From NCBI RefSeq assembly GCF_009789195.1, contig NZ_WSTC01000018.1, positions 54,285 through 118,284 of the forward strand: DNA of 64,000 nucleotides, given 5' to 3'. Below the pieces are notes generated by a model. That model saw only the letters and a list, made by a program, of their open reading frames with translations, did no database searches and was not told the origin of the DNA. A program made the translations under genes and the position numbers. Below are positions 1 through 8,526 of this stretch, in pieces (position 1 is the first letter of the stretch; every line of letters starts with the position of its first letter). Source of the stretch: Paenibacillus sp. MMS18-CY102. GTDB lineage: Bacteria > Bacillota > Bacilli > Paenibacillales > Paenibacillaceae.

Positions 1-278
1 AAATCGTGAATGCCCGCGATATTCTCGGATCCTCGCTGCAGGAGATTCAAGCTTTCGTTGCGATTCGGGAAGAGCTTCAGGGCCATAAGGCAGCTTACGG
101 CCAATCCGTAGACGAAGCCGAGAAGCGCCAGCGGCTTGAAATGATCCGGCCGATGATCGAGCAGCAGATGCAGATGCTCGACGGGAAACTGGAGAAGATG
201 ACGCAGTTTCGCCAGGAGATCGGCCAGATCTATCAGCGTGTATGCAATGCCCTCGATCCAGAACACCACACCAAATAA
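1..278 (+). CDS. MerR-family transcriptional regulator, C-terminal part
   Basis: The reading frame is open to the left edge of the window, so the N-terminal winged helix-turn-helix is missing. What remains is about 90 residues. It begins with the end of the DNA-binding region (SSLQEIQAFVAIREEL) and continues into a long Gln/Glu/Lys-rich helix with heptad character, the dimerisation coiled coil seen in MerR proteins. It ends 16 bases before the MFS exporter, which has its own ribosome binding site. A MerR regulator directly upstream of a drug exporter usually controls it, so it is probably the exporter's regulator; this is inference from position and family. Confidence 0.7.
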   Translation, partial: IVNARDILGSSLQEIQAFVAIREELQGHKAAYGQSVDEAEKRQRLEMIRPMIEQQMQMLDGKLEKMTQFRQEIGQIYQRVCNALDPEHHTK

Positions 279-294
279 AGGAGTTTGAACAACT

Positions 295-1527
295 ATGCAG
301 TCCCAGTCTAAATCCCATTCCCAATCATCACCCTTACAGCCGAATACGAGCATGTTCAATCAGCCGATTGCTGTATGGGCAATCGCTTTTGCCAGCATCA
401 TCGCATTCATGGGGCTCGGGCTAGTCGATCCGATTCTGCCATCTATCGCGAAGAAGTTGCATGCATCATCTAGTGACGTTACGCTGCTCTTCACGAGCTA
501 TAATGCCGTCATGGCCGTCGCGATGCTCATTACCGGCGTTATATCATCCCGCTTAGGCGCCAAATGGACGCTTGTCCTCGGCGTTGTCATTATCGCAGTG
601 TTCGCTGCGCTCGGCGGCAATTCGAATAGCATTACAGCACTCGTGCTGCTGCGCGGCGGCTGGGGGCTAGGCAACGCCTTGTTCGTAGCAACGGCGCTCG
701 CAGCGATCGTATCGCTGTCGAGAACAGGTGTTGCGAAGTCAATTATTTTGTTCGAAACAGCCGTAGGCCTTGGCATTTCGGTTGGTCCGCTGCTCGGCGG
801 CGAGCTTGGTTCGATTTCATGGCGCGGTCCGTTTTTCGGAGTTGCGATACTTATGGTTATCGCATTCATCCTTCTGGTCGTGCTTATGCCATCTCAGAAG
901 GCAAACAAGACGGCTCGCAAAACTTCGCTTGCTGATCCATTCCGCGCGTTGAAGCATCGTGCGCTTCGCACTTTCGGCATCGCCGCGTTCCTGTACAACT
1001 TTGGTTTCTTCACGCTGCTCGTTTATGCTGCCCTCGTGCTTGGCCATTTGGGCCTTGATGAGCACGGATTGGGCCTAGTGTTCCTCGGTTGGGGGCTGCT
1101 GCTGGCAATCACATCGGTGTTCATGGCGCCTAAGCTGCAGAAGCGGTTCGGTACGCTTGCGTCGATGTGCCTCATGCTCTTCCTGTTCGCGTTGACGCTG
1201 TTCGTAATGGCGCAATGGACGACGGACAAAACGGTCATCATTTGTATGGTTATTCTTGCAGGTGCGTTCCTTGGGAACAACAACACGCTCATTACGACGG
1301 CAGTTATGAACGCAGCGCCAGTCGAGCGTTCGACGGCATCGGCCGCGTACAGCTTCCTGCGCTTCATCGGCGGCGCTATTGCGCCTTACCTCGCAGGCAA
1401 GCTCGCTGAATGGTATAACCCGCATGTGCCATTCACGGTCGGCGGCATTTGCGTTATGCTCTCTGTGATCTATCTGTGGGCGAACCGCAAACACCTGAAG
1501 CATGTAGATGAAGCAGAAGGCCACTAA
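295..1527 (+). CDS. MFS transporter, probable drug exporter
   Basis: A 410-residue protein with about 12 hydrophobic segments after a short hydrophilic N terminus. The first loop carries the MFS motif form GVISSRLGAKWTLVLG, and the fifth helix carries the antiporter-type VGPLLGGEL. The length and the MGLGLVDPILPSIAKKL start of the first helix fit the 12-helix multidrug exporters of Bacillota. The start follows AAGGAG at good distance. Substrate unknown. It probably forms an operon with the upstream MerR gene and is followed by an intrinsic terminator. Confidence 0.85.
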   Translation: MQSQSKSHSQSSPLQPNTSMFNQPIAVWAIAFASIIAFMGLGLVDPILPSIAKKLHASSSDVTLLFTSYNAVMAVAMLITGVISSRLGAKWTLVLGVVIIAVFAALGGNSNSITALVLLRGGWGLGNALFVATALAAIVSLSRTGVAKSIILFETAVGLGISVGPLLGGELGSISWRGPFFGVAILMVIAFILLVVLMPSQKANKTARKTSLADPFRALKHRALRTFGIAAFLYNFGFFTLLVYAALVLGHLGLDEHGLGLVFLGWGLLLAITSVFMAPKLQKRFGTLASMCLMLFLFALTLFVMAQWTTDKTVIICMVILAGAFLGNNNTLITTAVMNAAPVERSTASAAYSFLRFIGGAIAPYLAGKLAEWYNPHVPFTVGGICVMLSVIYLWANRKHLKHVDEAEGH

Positions 1528-1544
1528 GCAGGCCGCAGCCAATC

Positions 1545-1588
1545 AAATCCCCTTCCGCAGCCGCATGGCTGGTGAAGGGGATTTTCTA
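1545..1588 (+). terminator. Intrinsic terminator after the MFS gene
   Basis: The inverted repeat AAATCCCCTTC / GAAGGGGATTT is followed by a T-rich stretch, 18 bases past the stop codon. Confidence 0.85.
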
Positions 1589-1713
1589 TTGAAAGGCGCG
1601 CCTAATAGTGGGTGTGACCTCTCTTGTGTTCCTAGGCCAGTTCTGGGACAATAGAGAGAGCGATTGAAACAGGCCGCATAGTGAATTGGCGATGGTGAAA
1701 AGAGGACCAACAG

Positions 1714-2784
1714 ATGACAAACCTACCCTCCATTTATGGATTAACGCAGGACCAGCTTGCCGCATGGCTGCTGGAGCGCGGGCATAAGAAGTTTCGGGCA
1801 ACGCAGGTATGGGAATGGCTTTACCGGAAGCGGGTGACCGATTTTGCGGCGATGGCGGATGTGAATCCGGATTGTATCGCGCTGCTGGCGGAGCACTTTG
1901 CAATTACGGTGCTGGAAGAGCATACGAAGCAGGAGTCGACGGACGGCACGATTAAGTTTCTGCTCCGCTTGGCGGACGGAAACTTGATTGAAACCGTACT
2001 GATGCGGCATAAGTTTGGGCTATCGGTATGCGTGACGACACAGGTCGGCTGCAACATCGGCTGCAGCTTCTGCGCAAGCGGGCTGTTGGCGAAGAGCCGT
2101 GATTTGACGAGTGGCGAGATTGTTGGGCAGATCATGAAGGTGCAGCTGCACCTCGATCAGGCGGGGAAAGGCGAACGGGTAACGCATATCGTCGTGATGG
2201 GCATCGGCGAACCGTTCGACAACTTCGAGAATATGGCGGACTTCATCAACGTCGTGAAAGACCATAAAGGGCTGGCGATTGGGCCGCGGCATATTACGGT
2301 ATCGACCAGCGGGCTGGCGAACAAAATTTACGAATTTACCGACTCCAATCTACAGGTCAATCTGGCGATTTCGCTGCATGCGCCTAACGATGAGCTGCGC
2401 ACGCGCATTATGAAGATTAACCGCGCGATTCCGATTGCGAAGCTGATGGAAGCGATCGATTATTACTTGGCGAAGACGAAGCGCCGGATTACGCTGGAAT
2501 ATATTTTGCTCAAGGATGTTAATGACCGCAAGGAACACGCGCTGGAGCTTGCAGAGCTGGTTGGCGAACGCCGCAGCCTTGCAAACGTAAATCTTATCCC
2601 GTACAATCCGGTTGATGAGCATAGCCAATACCAGCGGAGCGAGCCGGAATCGATTCGCGAATTTTATGATATTTTGAAGAAGCAAGGCATTAGCTGCAGT
2701 GTCCGCCTCGAGCACGGCACCGATATAGATGCCGCGTGCGGCCAATTGCGCAGCAAGCAAATTCGATCTGTAAAAGAAGCGTAA
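1714..2784 (+). CDS. rlmN: RlmN/Cfr-family dual-specificity RNA methyltransferase
   Basis: A radical SAM enzyme of 356 residues, the usual RlmN length. RlmN methylates C2 of A2503 in 23S rRNA and A37 in some tRNAs. The 4Fe-4S motif CxxxCxxC is at residues 113-120 (CNIGCSFC). The methyl-carrying cysteine is at about 342 in DAACGQLR, and GIGEPFDNF and HITVSTSG are also present. The N-terminal segment ([11 protein letters not shown]) matches B. subtilis RlmN closely as I remember it. The gene is monocistronic, whereas the housekeeping rlmN of Bacillota usually lies near prpC/rsgA, so this may be a second copy. A Cfr-like C8 activity cannot be excluded by eye. Confidence 0.85.
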   Translation: MTNLPSIYGLTQDQLAAWLLERGHKKFRATQVWEWLYRKRVTDFAAMADVNPDCIALLAEHFAITVLEEHTKQESTDGTIKFLLRLADGNLIETVLMRHKFGLSVCVTTQVGCNIGCSFCASGLLAKSRDLTSGEIVGQIMKVQLHLDQAGKGERVTHIVVMGIGEPFDNFENMADFINVVKDHKGLAIGPRHITVSTSGLANKIYEFTDSNLQVNLAISLHAPNDELRTRIMKINRAIPIAKLMEAIDYYLAKTKRRITLEYILLKDVNDRKEHALELAELVGERRSLANVNLIPYNPVDEHSQYQRSEPESIREFYDILKKQGISCSVRLEHGTDIDAACGQLRSKQIRSVKEA

Positions 2785-2787
2785 AAT

Positions 2788-2836
2788 GCAACAACGTCCC
2801 GCCCTCTCTCGTCTGAGAGAAGCGGGACGTTGCTCG
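2788..2836. terminator. Bidirectional intrinsic terminator
   Basis: The arms CAACGTCCCGC and GCGGGACGTTG enclose an inner TCTCTC/GAGAGA pairing. It lies between the convergent rlmN and lysoplasmalogenase genes and can serve both. Confidence 0.8.
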
Positions 2837-2855
2837 TTGGAATTGTTGATGTTAG

Positions 2856-3530
2856 CTAGCCAGCAACAGTAGGGGATTCCGCGTGTTCCGCCGTGCTGGG
2901 TGAGCGCGGGCGGAGATTGCGTGCGATGCAAAATTGGGCGGTGTAGTACGTGCCCATTATGAGTGTGCCTGCATATTCGATCTCGGAGATGAACAAGTTC
3001 CAGCTCAGGATCGAGTCGGAGATCATGAATAGGATCGCACCGATTATTGCCCAAATGCGGCCGGTCATAATAGCAGACCATGTCATTAGCCCGATGACCG
3101 TAATATAGAGCACCACGGGAATGATCAGCTCTTGTTTGTTATCCTGGGCTAGCGAATGGACGAGCTGTGTGCCTATGTATGCTGCGTATCCGGCTATAGG
3201 GAGAAGGGTAACGGCACGAAGCCAAGAGAAGCGCCACTGCCGAAGAAAACCGCTCAGGTAGAACAAATGCCCGATCAGAAACGCAGACAAGCCAATGACG
3301 AACCATCCCAGCAGCCCGTCGCCAAGCATACAGAAGATTAGCCCGATTTGGGTAAACCAGTGAAAGCGATTACTGTTATCCGGACTATTTAAGTAGGCGT
3401 AGGAGATCATTAGCCACATCGGGATTAATTTGAATAAAAGCTTGACCGCGTGCGGTTCAGCAGGAATGATGAACATATAAAGCGCGCTCGTGAGCAAGAT
3501 GAGTGCAGGCAATGCGTACTTCAGTGTCAT
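2856..3530 (-). CDS. YhhN/TMEM86 family protein, probable lysoplasmalogenase
   Basis: A 224-residue integral membrane protein with about eight hydrophobic segments. The family motifs are recognisable: GDGLLG in the middle (residues about 71-76), FLIGHLFYLSGF after it, and SDSILSWNLF near residue 172. Characterised members hydrolyse the vinyl-ether bond of lysoplasmalogens, releasing a fatty aldehyde. The gene is divergent from an aldehyde dehydrogenase of the fatty-aldehyde class, which fits disposal of such a product. Many bacterial members have no proven activity. The start follows AAGGAGCGA in the divergent spacer. Confidence 0.8.
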   Translation of the reverse strand: MTLKYALPALILLTSALYMFIIPAEPHAVKLLFKLIPMWLMISYAYLNSPDNSNRFHWFTQIGLIFCMLGDGLLGWFVIGLSAFLIGHLFYLSGFLRQWRFSWLRAVTLLPIAGYAAYIGTQLVHSLAQDNKQELIIPVVLYITVIGLMTWSAIMTGRIWAIIGAILFMISDSILSWNLFISEIEYAGTLIMGTYYTAQFCIARNLRPRSPSTAEHAESPTVAG

Positions 3531-3596
3531 CGTATCGCTCCTTGGTGAAAGATGGCATACGGTATCATTCTATCACGAACCTTCTAGAAAGGAACG

Positions 3597-4970
3597 ATGA
3601 ATGTGCAAATCTATGAGTTGCTTGAGCTTCAAAGGCAGTTATTTGCCTCGGGGCGAACGCGTCCATTCGAAGAGCGGCAGCAACGCCTGCGCGCATTGAA
3701 GACAGCCCTTAAGCGGCATGAGCCAGCGCTTTTGAATGCGTTAAAGCAGGACCTGAATAAATCGGAGATGGAGGCCTATTCGACCGAGATCGGGCTCGTC
3801 TACCACGAGATTAACCATACATTAAAACGATTGAAGCGTTGGATGAAGCCCAAACGGGTGCGAACGCCACTGACGCATTGGGGAAGCAGAAGCTATATCA
3901 TGGCAGAGCCTTACGGCGTTGCCCTTATTATTGCGCCTTGGAATTACCCGGTGCAGCTGTCGCTGTTGCCCCTGATAGGCGCGGTTGCAGCAGGCAATAC
4001 GGTTATTTTGAAGCCGTCGGAGCTCGCGCCCCACGTAGCGGATGTGCTGGCTGCGGCCATTGGCGAGGCTTTCGAGCCAGAGTGGGCGACAGCGATGCTA
4101 GGTGGCGCGGAAGTGAGCACAGCGCTGCTCGCGGAGAAGCTGGATTATATCTTTTTCACCGGCAGCGTGAAGATCGGGCGGGCTGTCATGACGGCGGCTG
4201 CGAGCCAGCTTACGCCGGTGACACTAGAGCTGGGCGGCAAGAGCCCATGCATCGTACATAGGGATGCAGACATTGCCTTGGCTGCGAAGCGCGTCGCGTT
4301 CGGCAAGTTCACGAATGCCGGGCAGACATGCGTCGCTCCGGACTACGTGTACGTGCATCGTGATGTGCGGGAGCAGTTCGTGGCACAATTGGCGCACGCG
4401 ATACAAGCGCTCTATGGCCAGGAGCCGCTGCATAATCCCGATTATGCGCATATCATTAGCGACAGGCATTTTGCGCGATTGGCAAGCTTTCTGTCCGATG
4501 GCCATCCCGTAGTTGGCGGACAGGTGGATCCCGAGCAGCGGTGCATCGCTCCGACGGTGCTTGAAGGGGTGAATTGGAACTCCTCCATCATGCAGGAGGA
4601 GATTTTCGGCCCGATCCTGCCGTTGTTGTCGTATGAATCGATCGAGGAGGTGTACGAGGCGGTGCTGGAGCGGCCGAAGCCGCTTGCGCTGTATCTGTTT
4701 AGCAATCGCCGGGAGCTGCAGCGAGAGGTGCTGGAACGGATCTCGTTTGGCGGAGGCTGCGTGAACGATACGCTGCTTCATTTTGCCTCGCCATATTTGC
4801 CAGTTGGCGGTGTCGGTGACAGCGGAATGGGGCGCTATCATGGGGAGAGCTCCTTCTTCACCTTCTCGCACCAGAAGAGTGTGCTGCATCAGGCGACGTT
4901 CTGTGATATCCCATTCCGGTACCCCAATTCACAGTGGGGATTGGCGATCATCCGCAGGCTGCTGCGGTAG
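3597..4970 (+). CDS. Aldehyde dehydrogenase, class 3 / fatty aldehyde type
   Basis: A 457-residue NAD(P)-dependent aldehyde dehydrogenase. The substrate-binding stretch [10 protein letters not shown] is at 111-120, the general-base Glu211 is in LELGGKSP, the catalytic Cys245 is in [10 protein letters not shown], and EEIFGPILP lies further on. The length (about 450, not 490-500) and the hydrophobic C-terminal tail match the ALDH3 group (B. subtilis YwdH, AldX; mammalian FALDH), which oxidises medium- and long-chain aldehydes. It shares a 66-base divergent promoter region with the lysoplasmalogenase gene. The start is ATG after GAAAGG. Confidence 0.88.
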   Translation: MNVQIYELLELQRQLFASGRTRPFEERQQRLRALKTALKRHEPALLNALKQDLNKSEMEAYSTEIGLVYHEINHTLKRLKRWMKPKRVRTPLTHWGSRSYIMAEPYGVALIIAPWNYPVQLSLLPLIGAVAAGNTVILKPSELAPHVADVLAAAIGEAFEPEWATAMLGGAEVSTALLAEKLDYIFFTGSVKIGRAVMTAAASQLTPVTLELGGKSPCIVHRDADIALAAKRVAFGKFTNAGQTCVAPDYVYVHRDVREQFVAQLAHAIQALYGQEPLHNPDYAHIISDRHFARLASFLSDGHPVVGGQVDPEQRCIAPTVLEGVNWNSSIMQEEIFGPILPLLSYESIEEVYEAVLERPKPLALYLFSNRRELQREVLERISFGGGCVNDTLLHFASPYLPVGGVGDSGMGRYHGESSFFTFSHQKSVLHQATFCDIPFRYPNSQWGLAIIRRLLR

Positions 4971-4994
4971 AAAAATCCATAAATGCACGAAATA

Positions 4995-5008
4995 TAAAAG
5001 CGCTTACA
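4995..5008 (+). promoter_or_regulatory. Candidate cre (CcpA) site
   Basis: TAAAAGCGCTTACA matches the CcpA operator pattern TGNAARCGNWWNCA at all but one core position. It lies just upstream of the -35 of the CBS gene. Based on pattern only. Confidence 0.35.
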
Positions 5009-5009
5009 A

Positions 5010-5038
5010 TTGAATTATTCGAGTGATAGTTGTACAAT
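5010..5038 (+). promoter_or_regulatory. SigA-type promoter of the CBS gene
   Basis: TTGAAT and TACAAT are separated by 17 bases, about 50 bases before the ATG at 5087. Confidence 0.6.
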
Positions 5039-5086
5039 ACAAATATAGCTTGTTTGCCTTATTCGCTACATGAGGGGGAATGACAC

Positions 5087-5545
5087 ATGCAAGCGCATGA
5101 GATCATGAACAGCCAAGTGTATAAAGTGAAAGAGAACGATAAGGTACGTTCAGTTATCGAGAAGTTTCTCGCCCATGGCATTAGCGGGCTTCCGATTGTG
5201 AACGATCGCAATGAAATCGTCGGCTATGTGAGCGATGGCGATATTATGCGCTATATTGGCAAGCATAAGGATTATGTGATTGATTGGTTCTACTATCTGG
5301 CAGTCGTCAAGGGAGACAACCAGGAGTTTGAGGAACGGGCCAAGCAATTGCTGAACCTGAACGTGATGACGATCGCGAAGAAGAAGAAGATTGAGACGGC
5401 GCAATGGGATGATGAAGTAGAAACCATCGCGGCGACGCTCGGGAACAAACAAATCAAGAAAGTGCCGGTTGTCCGCAACGGCGTGCTTGTCGGCATCATA
5501 AGCCGCGGCAATGTGATTCGGCACGCTTTCAAGAGCTTATTGTAG
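5087..5545 (+). CDS. CBS-domain protein
   Basis: A 152-residue protein made almost only of two CBS domains (about 7-60 and 92-150), with GISGLPIVNDRNEIVGYVSDGDIMR and KKVPVVRNGVLVGIISRGNVIR as the two diagnostic strand-helix stretches. A CBS pair forms a Bateman module that usually binds adenine nucleotides and acts as an energy sensor. There is no fused enzyme or ACT domain, so the partner is unknown. The ATG follows GAGGGGGAAT. It is monocistronic with its own promoter and terminator and a possible catabolite-repression site. Confidence 0.85.
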   Translation: MQAHEIMNSQVYKVKENDKVRSVIEKFLAHGISGLPIVNDRNEIVGYVSDGDIMRYIGKHKDYVIDWFYYLAVVKGDNQEFEERAKQLLNLNVMTIAKKKKIETAQWDDEVETIAATLGNKQIKKVPVVRNGVLVGIISRGNVIRHAFKSLL

Positions 5546-5598
5546 CTAAGCCATTAACCGATAGAAACGCATAAGCGTTAGTAGGATAAAAGGATAAC

Positions 5599-5627
5599 AA
5601 ACCGCAGGCCATTGGCCTGCGGTTTTG
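5599..5627. terminator. Intrinsic terminator between CBS and marR genes
   Basis: A stem of AACCGCAGGCCA and its complement TGGCCTGCGGTT, then T residues. It sits between convergent genes. Confidence 0.85.
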
Positions 5628-5642
5628 TTATTGTTGCGCCGA

Positions 5643-6083
5643 TTAGCAATCCTGTGGGATCGCATCGAGAAACGATTGATTAAATTTGCCGAGCAGCTCG
5701 CCGAACCGCTTGCGGTCCTCTTCGGGCCACTCGCCTAGCATATTCTGCATGAAATTCAGCCGAATTTCTTTGAAATGCGCTAACGTTTGATTGCCGAGTT
5801 CCGTTTTGTGCAGCACATAGGATCTGCGGTCCTGCGGGTCCTGAACCTTGTAAACAAACCCTTTTTGCTCGAGAGCAGCCGCTTGCCGGCTAACGGTCGA
5901 GATATCGAGATGAAGCCCGTCCGCCATTGTTTTGACACCTGCGGGACCATGGGCAGCGATGTAATGCAATAGCAAATAGGCGGATCGGTCCAGATTGCCC
6001 AGTTTACGGTTAGATAAGAACGTGATTCGGCGCAATAGCAATGCCATCTCAAGCTCAATCGTTTCGATCGCTGGATCGTACAT
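5643..6083 (-). CDS. MarR-family transcriptional regulator
   Basis: A 146-residue regulator with the MarR winged helix: LHYIAAHGPAGVKTMADGL, the recognition helix DISTVSRQAAALEQKGF, and the wing DPQDRRSYVLHKTELG. The inner ATG at 6083 is preferred over that at 6089, because GGAGG then sits 8 rather than 2 bases upstream. The adjacent gene on the far side is decayed, so its original target may have been lost. A 7-12-7 palindrome lies just upstream and suggests autoregulation. Confidence 0.85.
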   Translation of the reverse strand: MYDPAIETIELEMALLLRRITFLSNRKLGNLDRSAYLLLHYIAAHGPAGVKTMADGLHLDISTVSRQAAALEQKGFVYKVQDPQDRRSYVLHKTELGNQTLAHFKEIRLNFMQNMLGEWPEEDRKRFGELLGKFNQSFLDAIPQDC

Positions 6084-6102
6084 AACCATTCCTCCAACTG
6101 TG

Positions 6103-6128
6103 CAATATGAACCTATCGTAGCATATTG
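6103..6128. promoter_or_regulatory. Candidate MarR operator
   Basis: The palindrome CAATATG-N12-CATATTG is centred about 32 bases upstream of the marR start, where an autoregulatory operator is expected. Confidence 0.5.
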
Positions 6129-6778
6129 TCCATCGATTTAACATCGTTAGCCTGGTTGCGCCGCTGGATTGCTTTGAATGTTAGGCGCAGCAGCGGAGGA
6201 ACGCTGTTGCTGGCGATACGTTATGCAGCAGCCCAAGCAGCGCACTAAGGCCGAAGGCGCCACCCATCAGCAGCAGAATGCCGCTCAAGAGGGCAAGGAA
6301 AGCAAAGATTTATTTACCGATGCGTTTACCGCATGCCACCATCTTTTGTTCGCACAAGCGGAGGAGCTGGACCGTTCAAAGTCTGGGGAGAAGCTGGACC
6401 CGAAGGCACACCTTAATGGGAAGCCCTTAAAATCGATCAAAAACAGATGGTACTCCGTAGCGTAATGCATCAGCAATTCAATCTTGCCCTTCAGCACTGG
6501 AGCTAGATTCACCGAGCCTGTTGCTGGTGCGTGTGTATCTGGCCGATTTGGACACGCAGGCAGAGCTTCGCCCGATGGTCCGCCAGCTGAAGCATACGTT
6601 GTAAAGGGACGGCCCGCCGGGTGGAATAGAGCAGAGAAACCTGCCCTAGAGTGGCAAGTGGCTTCGCCAGCAAGCGCCGACGGTGGAAAATAACCGAAGA
6701 GATAAAAAGCAGACCGTTGTTTGCGCCCGGCAGGGCCGTAGCTAACGGTCTTATTTTAGTAGCTAAGGGGGCCTCAAT
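6129..6778. other. Non-coding stretch with coding-like remnants
   Basis: No intact gene is visible over 650 bases. On the minus strand at about 6185-6310 a broken frame encodes a membrane-helix-like peptide (IFAFLALLSGILLLMGGAFG), with an in-frame stop just before it. On the plus strand at 6461-6603 a short frame ends in VYLADLDTQAELRPMVRQ, which looks like the tail of a real protein. One copy of the TAGGGCAG hairpin family lies at about 6622-6648. I cannot say what the genes were. Confidence 0.4.
6622..6650. repeat. TAGGGCAG hairpin family, copy 1 (degenerate)
   Basis: GTGGAATAGAGCAG, loop AGAAAC, then CTGCCCTA. It shares the GGAATAG(G/A)GCAG...CTGCCCTA pattern with copies at about 32157 and 37350. 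Confidence 0.55.
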
Positions 6779-7597
6779 TTGGCTAGTATCGAAGCAAGTG
6801 AGCATGCAGTGCCGGAGCGGGCGCAGTTGTGGGTGCTGAAATCGTTTGGCCAAAAGGCGCAATGGGTATCATCGCGCCGCTTGAAGGGGGGCGTGTCTGC
6901 TGCCGTGTATGGCGTGACGCTGCGCGTCGGGCAAGACAGTGTTCAGGCCGTGCTTCGCCTGTTTGATAACGCAGGCTGGGTTCGGGAAGAGCCGGATTTG
7001 TCACGGCATGAGGGAGCTGTGCTTCGAAGCATGACCGCGTGCGCAAATTTGCCTGTCCCCCAATTGATTGCTTATGATGAGCTAGGCAGCGAAGCTGGCA
7101 TGCCTGCTGTACTGATGACATACATGCGGGGAGAGATTGACCTCATGCCTCACGATCAGTCCCTTTGGCTGGATGAGTTAGCTGCAGTGCTGTCACGCAT
7201 ACATGCAACGGATGCTAAAGAGGTTGTGTGGGCATTTTACCTACCAAGATGTTTCCGAATGGGAAGCTCCTGCGTGGTCCGAGTGCCAGAGTAAATGGGC
7301 GGCGATTCAAGCGATCGTGCGAGGGTCGCAGCCTGCGTTTAGTCCCGTATTCATCCATCGCGACTATCATCCGACGAATGCGCTCTCACGATGGCTGATT
7401 TTCTGTATGGACCGCCGGCTGTTTACCCCGGCTGGACCGCGTTTGGCGTGACAGGCTTAACGGATGCGCTGATGGCAGAGCGGGCTGACGAGTATATGAA
7501 CAGCTTGTTGAAGCGGTTAGAAACGCCTTCTCCGGTAGGCAGGCGGCAATCAATTCCTGCTGGGATCTCTAAGAATGGGTTTAAAAAGCCGATATAG
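6779..7597 (+). pseudogene. Aminoglycoside phosphotransferase-family gene, broken
   Basis: Three pieces of one APH-fold kinase lie in successive frames. The first (6779 to about 7235) carries the N lobe (SAAVYGVTLRVG, AVLRLFDN) and LSRIHATD. After a frameshift at about 7230 the second carries the catalytic HRDYHPTN. It then jumps at about 7390 to FLYGPPAVYPGWTAFGVTGL, the usual C-terminal end. The expected VDW metal-binding segment between the last two pieces is absent, so there is also an internal deletion. The TTG start follows AAGGGGGC. Such genes are common in Paenibacillaceae; this one cannot make an active kinase. Confidence 0.8.
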
Positions 7598-7762
7598 AAG
7601 GAAGAGAAAAATCGGGGAAATTGGTTTAGGACGTTAGAACTAATTAAATTTAGGCACAAGGTCTCACCTTACGGAGAAGCAATTCCTCTATAATAGTAAT
7701 GATATAGTTCGACATGGTGTGTCAATTATTGACATTTTAACTGAAAAGGTGTTGAGCAGGAA

Positions 7763-8479
7763 GTGATTTCTCCTTTTTTCAAGAAGAAAGATTCGACAGA
7801 CAAGCAGGCCGAGCAAAGCGCTAAAAAAACGAACGCTTCTACGCAGCCTCAAGAAGGCCTAGGCGAAGAACGCGCTGCTGAAGTATTTGTGGAGGATGCA
7901 CAGTCCGTCATGGGTTCAGTGGGCAAAGCGAATATGGATAAGAAATCGCTTGATTTGGTATTTGCTGTAGAGCAGATCATTCAAGCTAGGCAGCATGCGG
8001 AATTGAGCATTTATGAACTCCAAGACCGTTTGACGCATTCCGCCGGACATGTTGACCGCCTCAATCGAGATCTTAAGAACCTTAATAAAGTGATTGATGA
8101 GCGCGAGAAAAACATCCTTGAGCTGGAGCAAAAGTTGACGGAGAAAAACCTCAAGGTCGATCAAGTGATGGAGGATTATCGGGAGCAACAAGGCACGATG
8201 ACCGCCGAGATAGAGGAACTGAAGAGCGTAATCGATTTGGAGCAGCAGAAATACGGCAGCTTGCTGCAGAAGCATAACGAAGCATTGGCAGAGAAAGCCA
8301 AGAAAATTAATGATCTCGAGGACAAGATCGGAAGGCTCGAAGTTGAGAACTCACACATGAAGCAGAAATACGAATCGATGCGCCAAGAGAAGAATTATTT
8401 GTCCAATATGATCAGCGACTTCACGAGTCGTATGTCCGCACCGCTTGGGCAAGGCAAGAACGATCGCGCAGGCGATTAA
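7763..8479 (+). CDS. Coiled-coil protein of unknown function
   Basis: A 238-residue soluble protein. After a charged, low-complexity N terminus (FFKKKDSTDKQAEQSAKK) nearly all of residues 70-220 is a continuous predicted coiled coil rich in Glu, Lys and Leu. There is no signal peptide or membrane segment, and I recognise no family. The GTG start is supported by AAAGGTG 11 bases upstream. TATAAT at 7691 and a single Spo0A-box-like TTCGACA at 7708 lie upstream, the latter possibly by chance. It ends 47 bases before the deacetylase gene and may be co-transcribed with it. Confidence 0.75.
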   Translation: MISPFFKKKDSTDKQAEQSAKKTNASTQPQEGLGEERAAEVFVEDAQSVMGSVGKANMDKKSLDLVFAVEQIIQARQHAELSIYELQDRLTHSAGHVDRLNRDLKNLNKVIDEREKNILELEQKLTEKNLKVDQVMEDYREQQGTMTAEIEELKSVIDLEQQKYGSLLQKHNEALAEKAKKINDLEDKIGRLEVENSHMKQKYESMRQEKNYLSNMISDFTSRMSAPLGQGKNDRAGD

Positions 8480-8526
8480 TATCGATGTCCTTGTCACAAC
8501 GGTAGGAGAAAGACGAGGACCTCTTC

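Noticed and set aside
6178..6465. 95-codon plus-strand frame
   Set aside because: No RBS and Gln/Lys/Ala-rich low-complexity composition; the opposite strand carries a membrane-like remnant, so this is probably its shadow.
7708..7714. Single perfect Spo0A box (TTCGACA) upstream of the coiled-coil gene
   Set aside because: A 7-mer is expected several times in 64 kb by chance, and no second box accompanies it.
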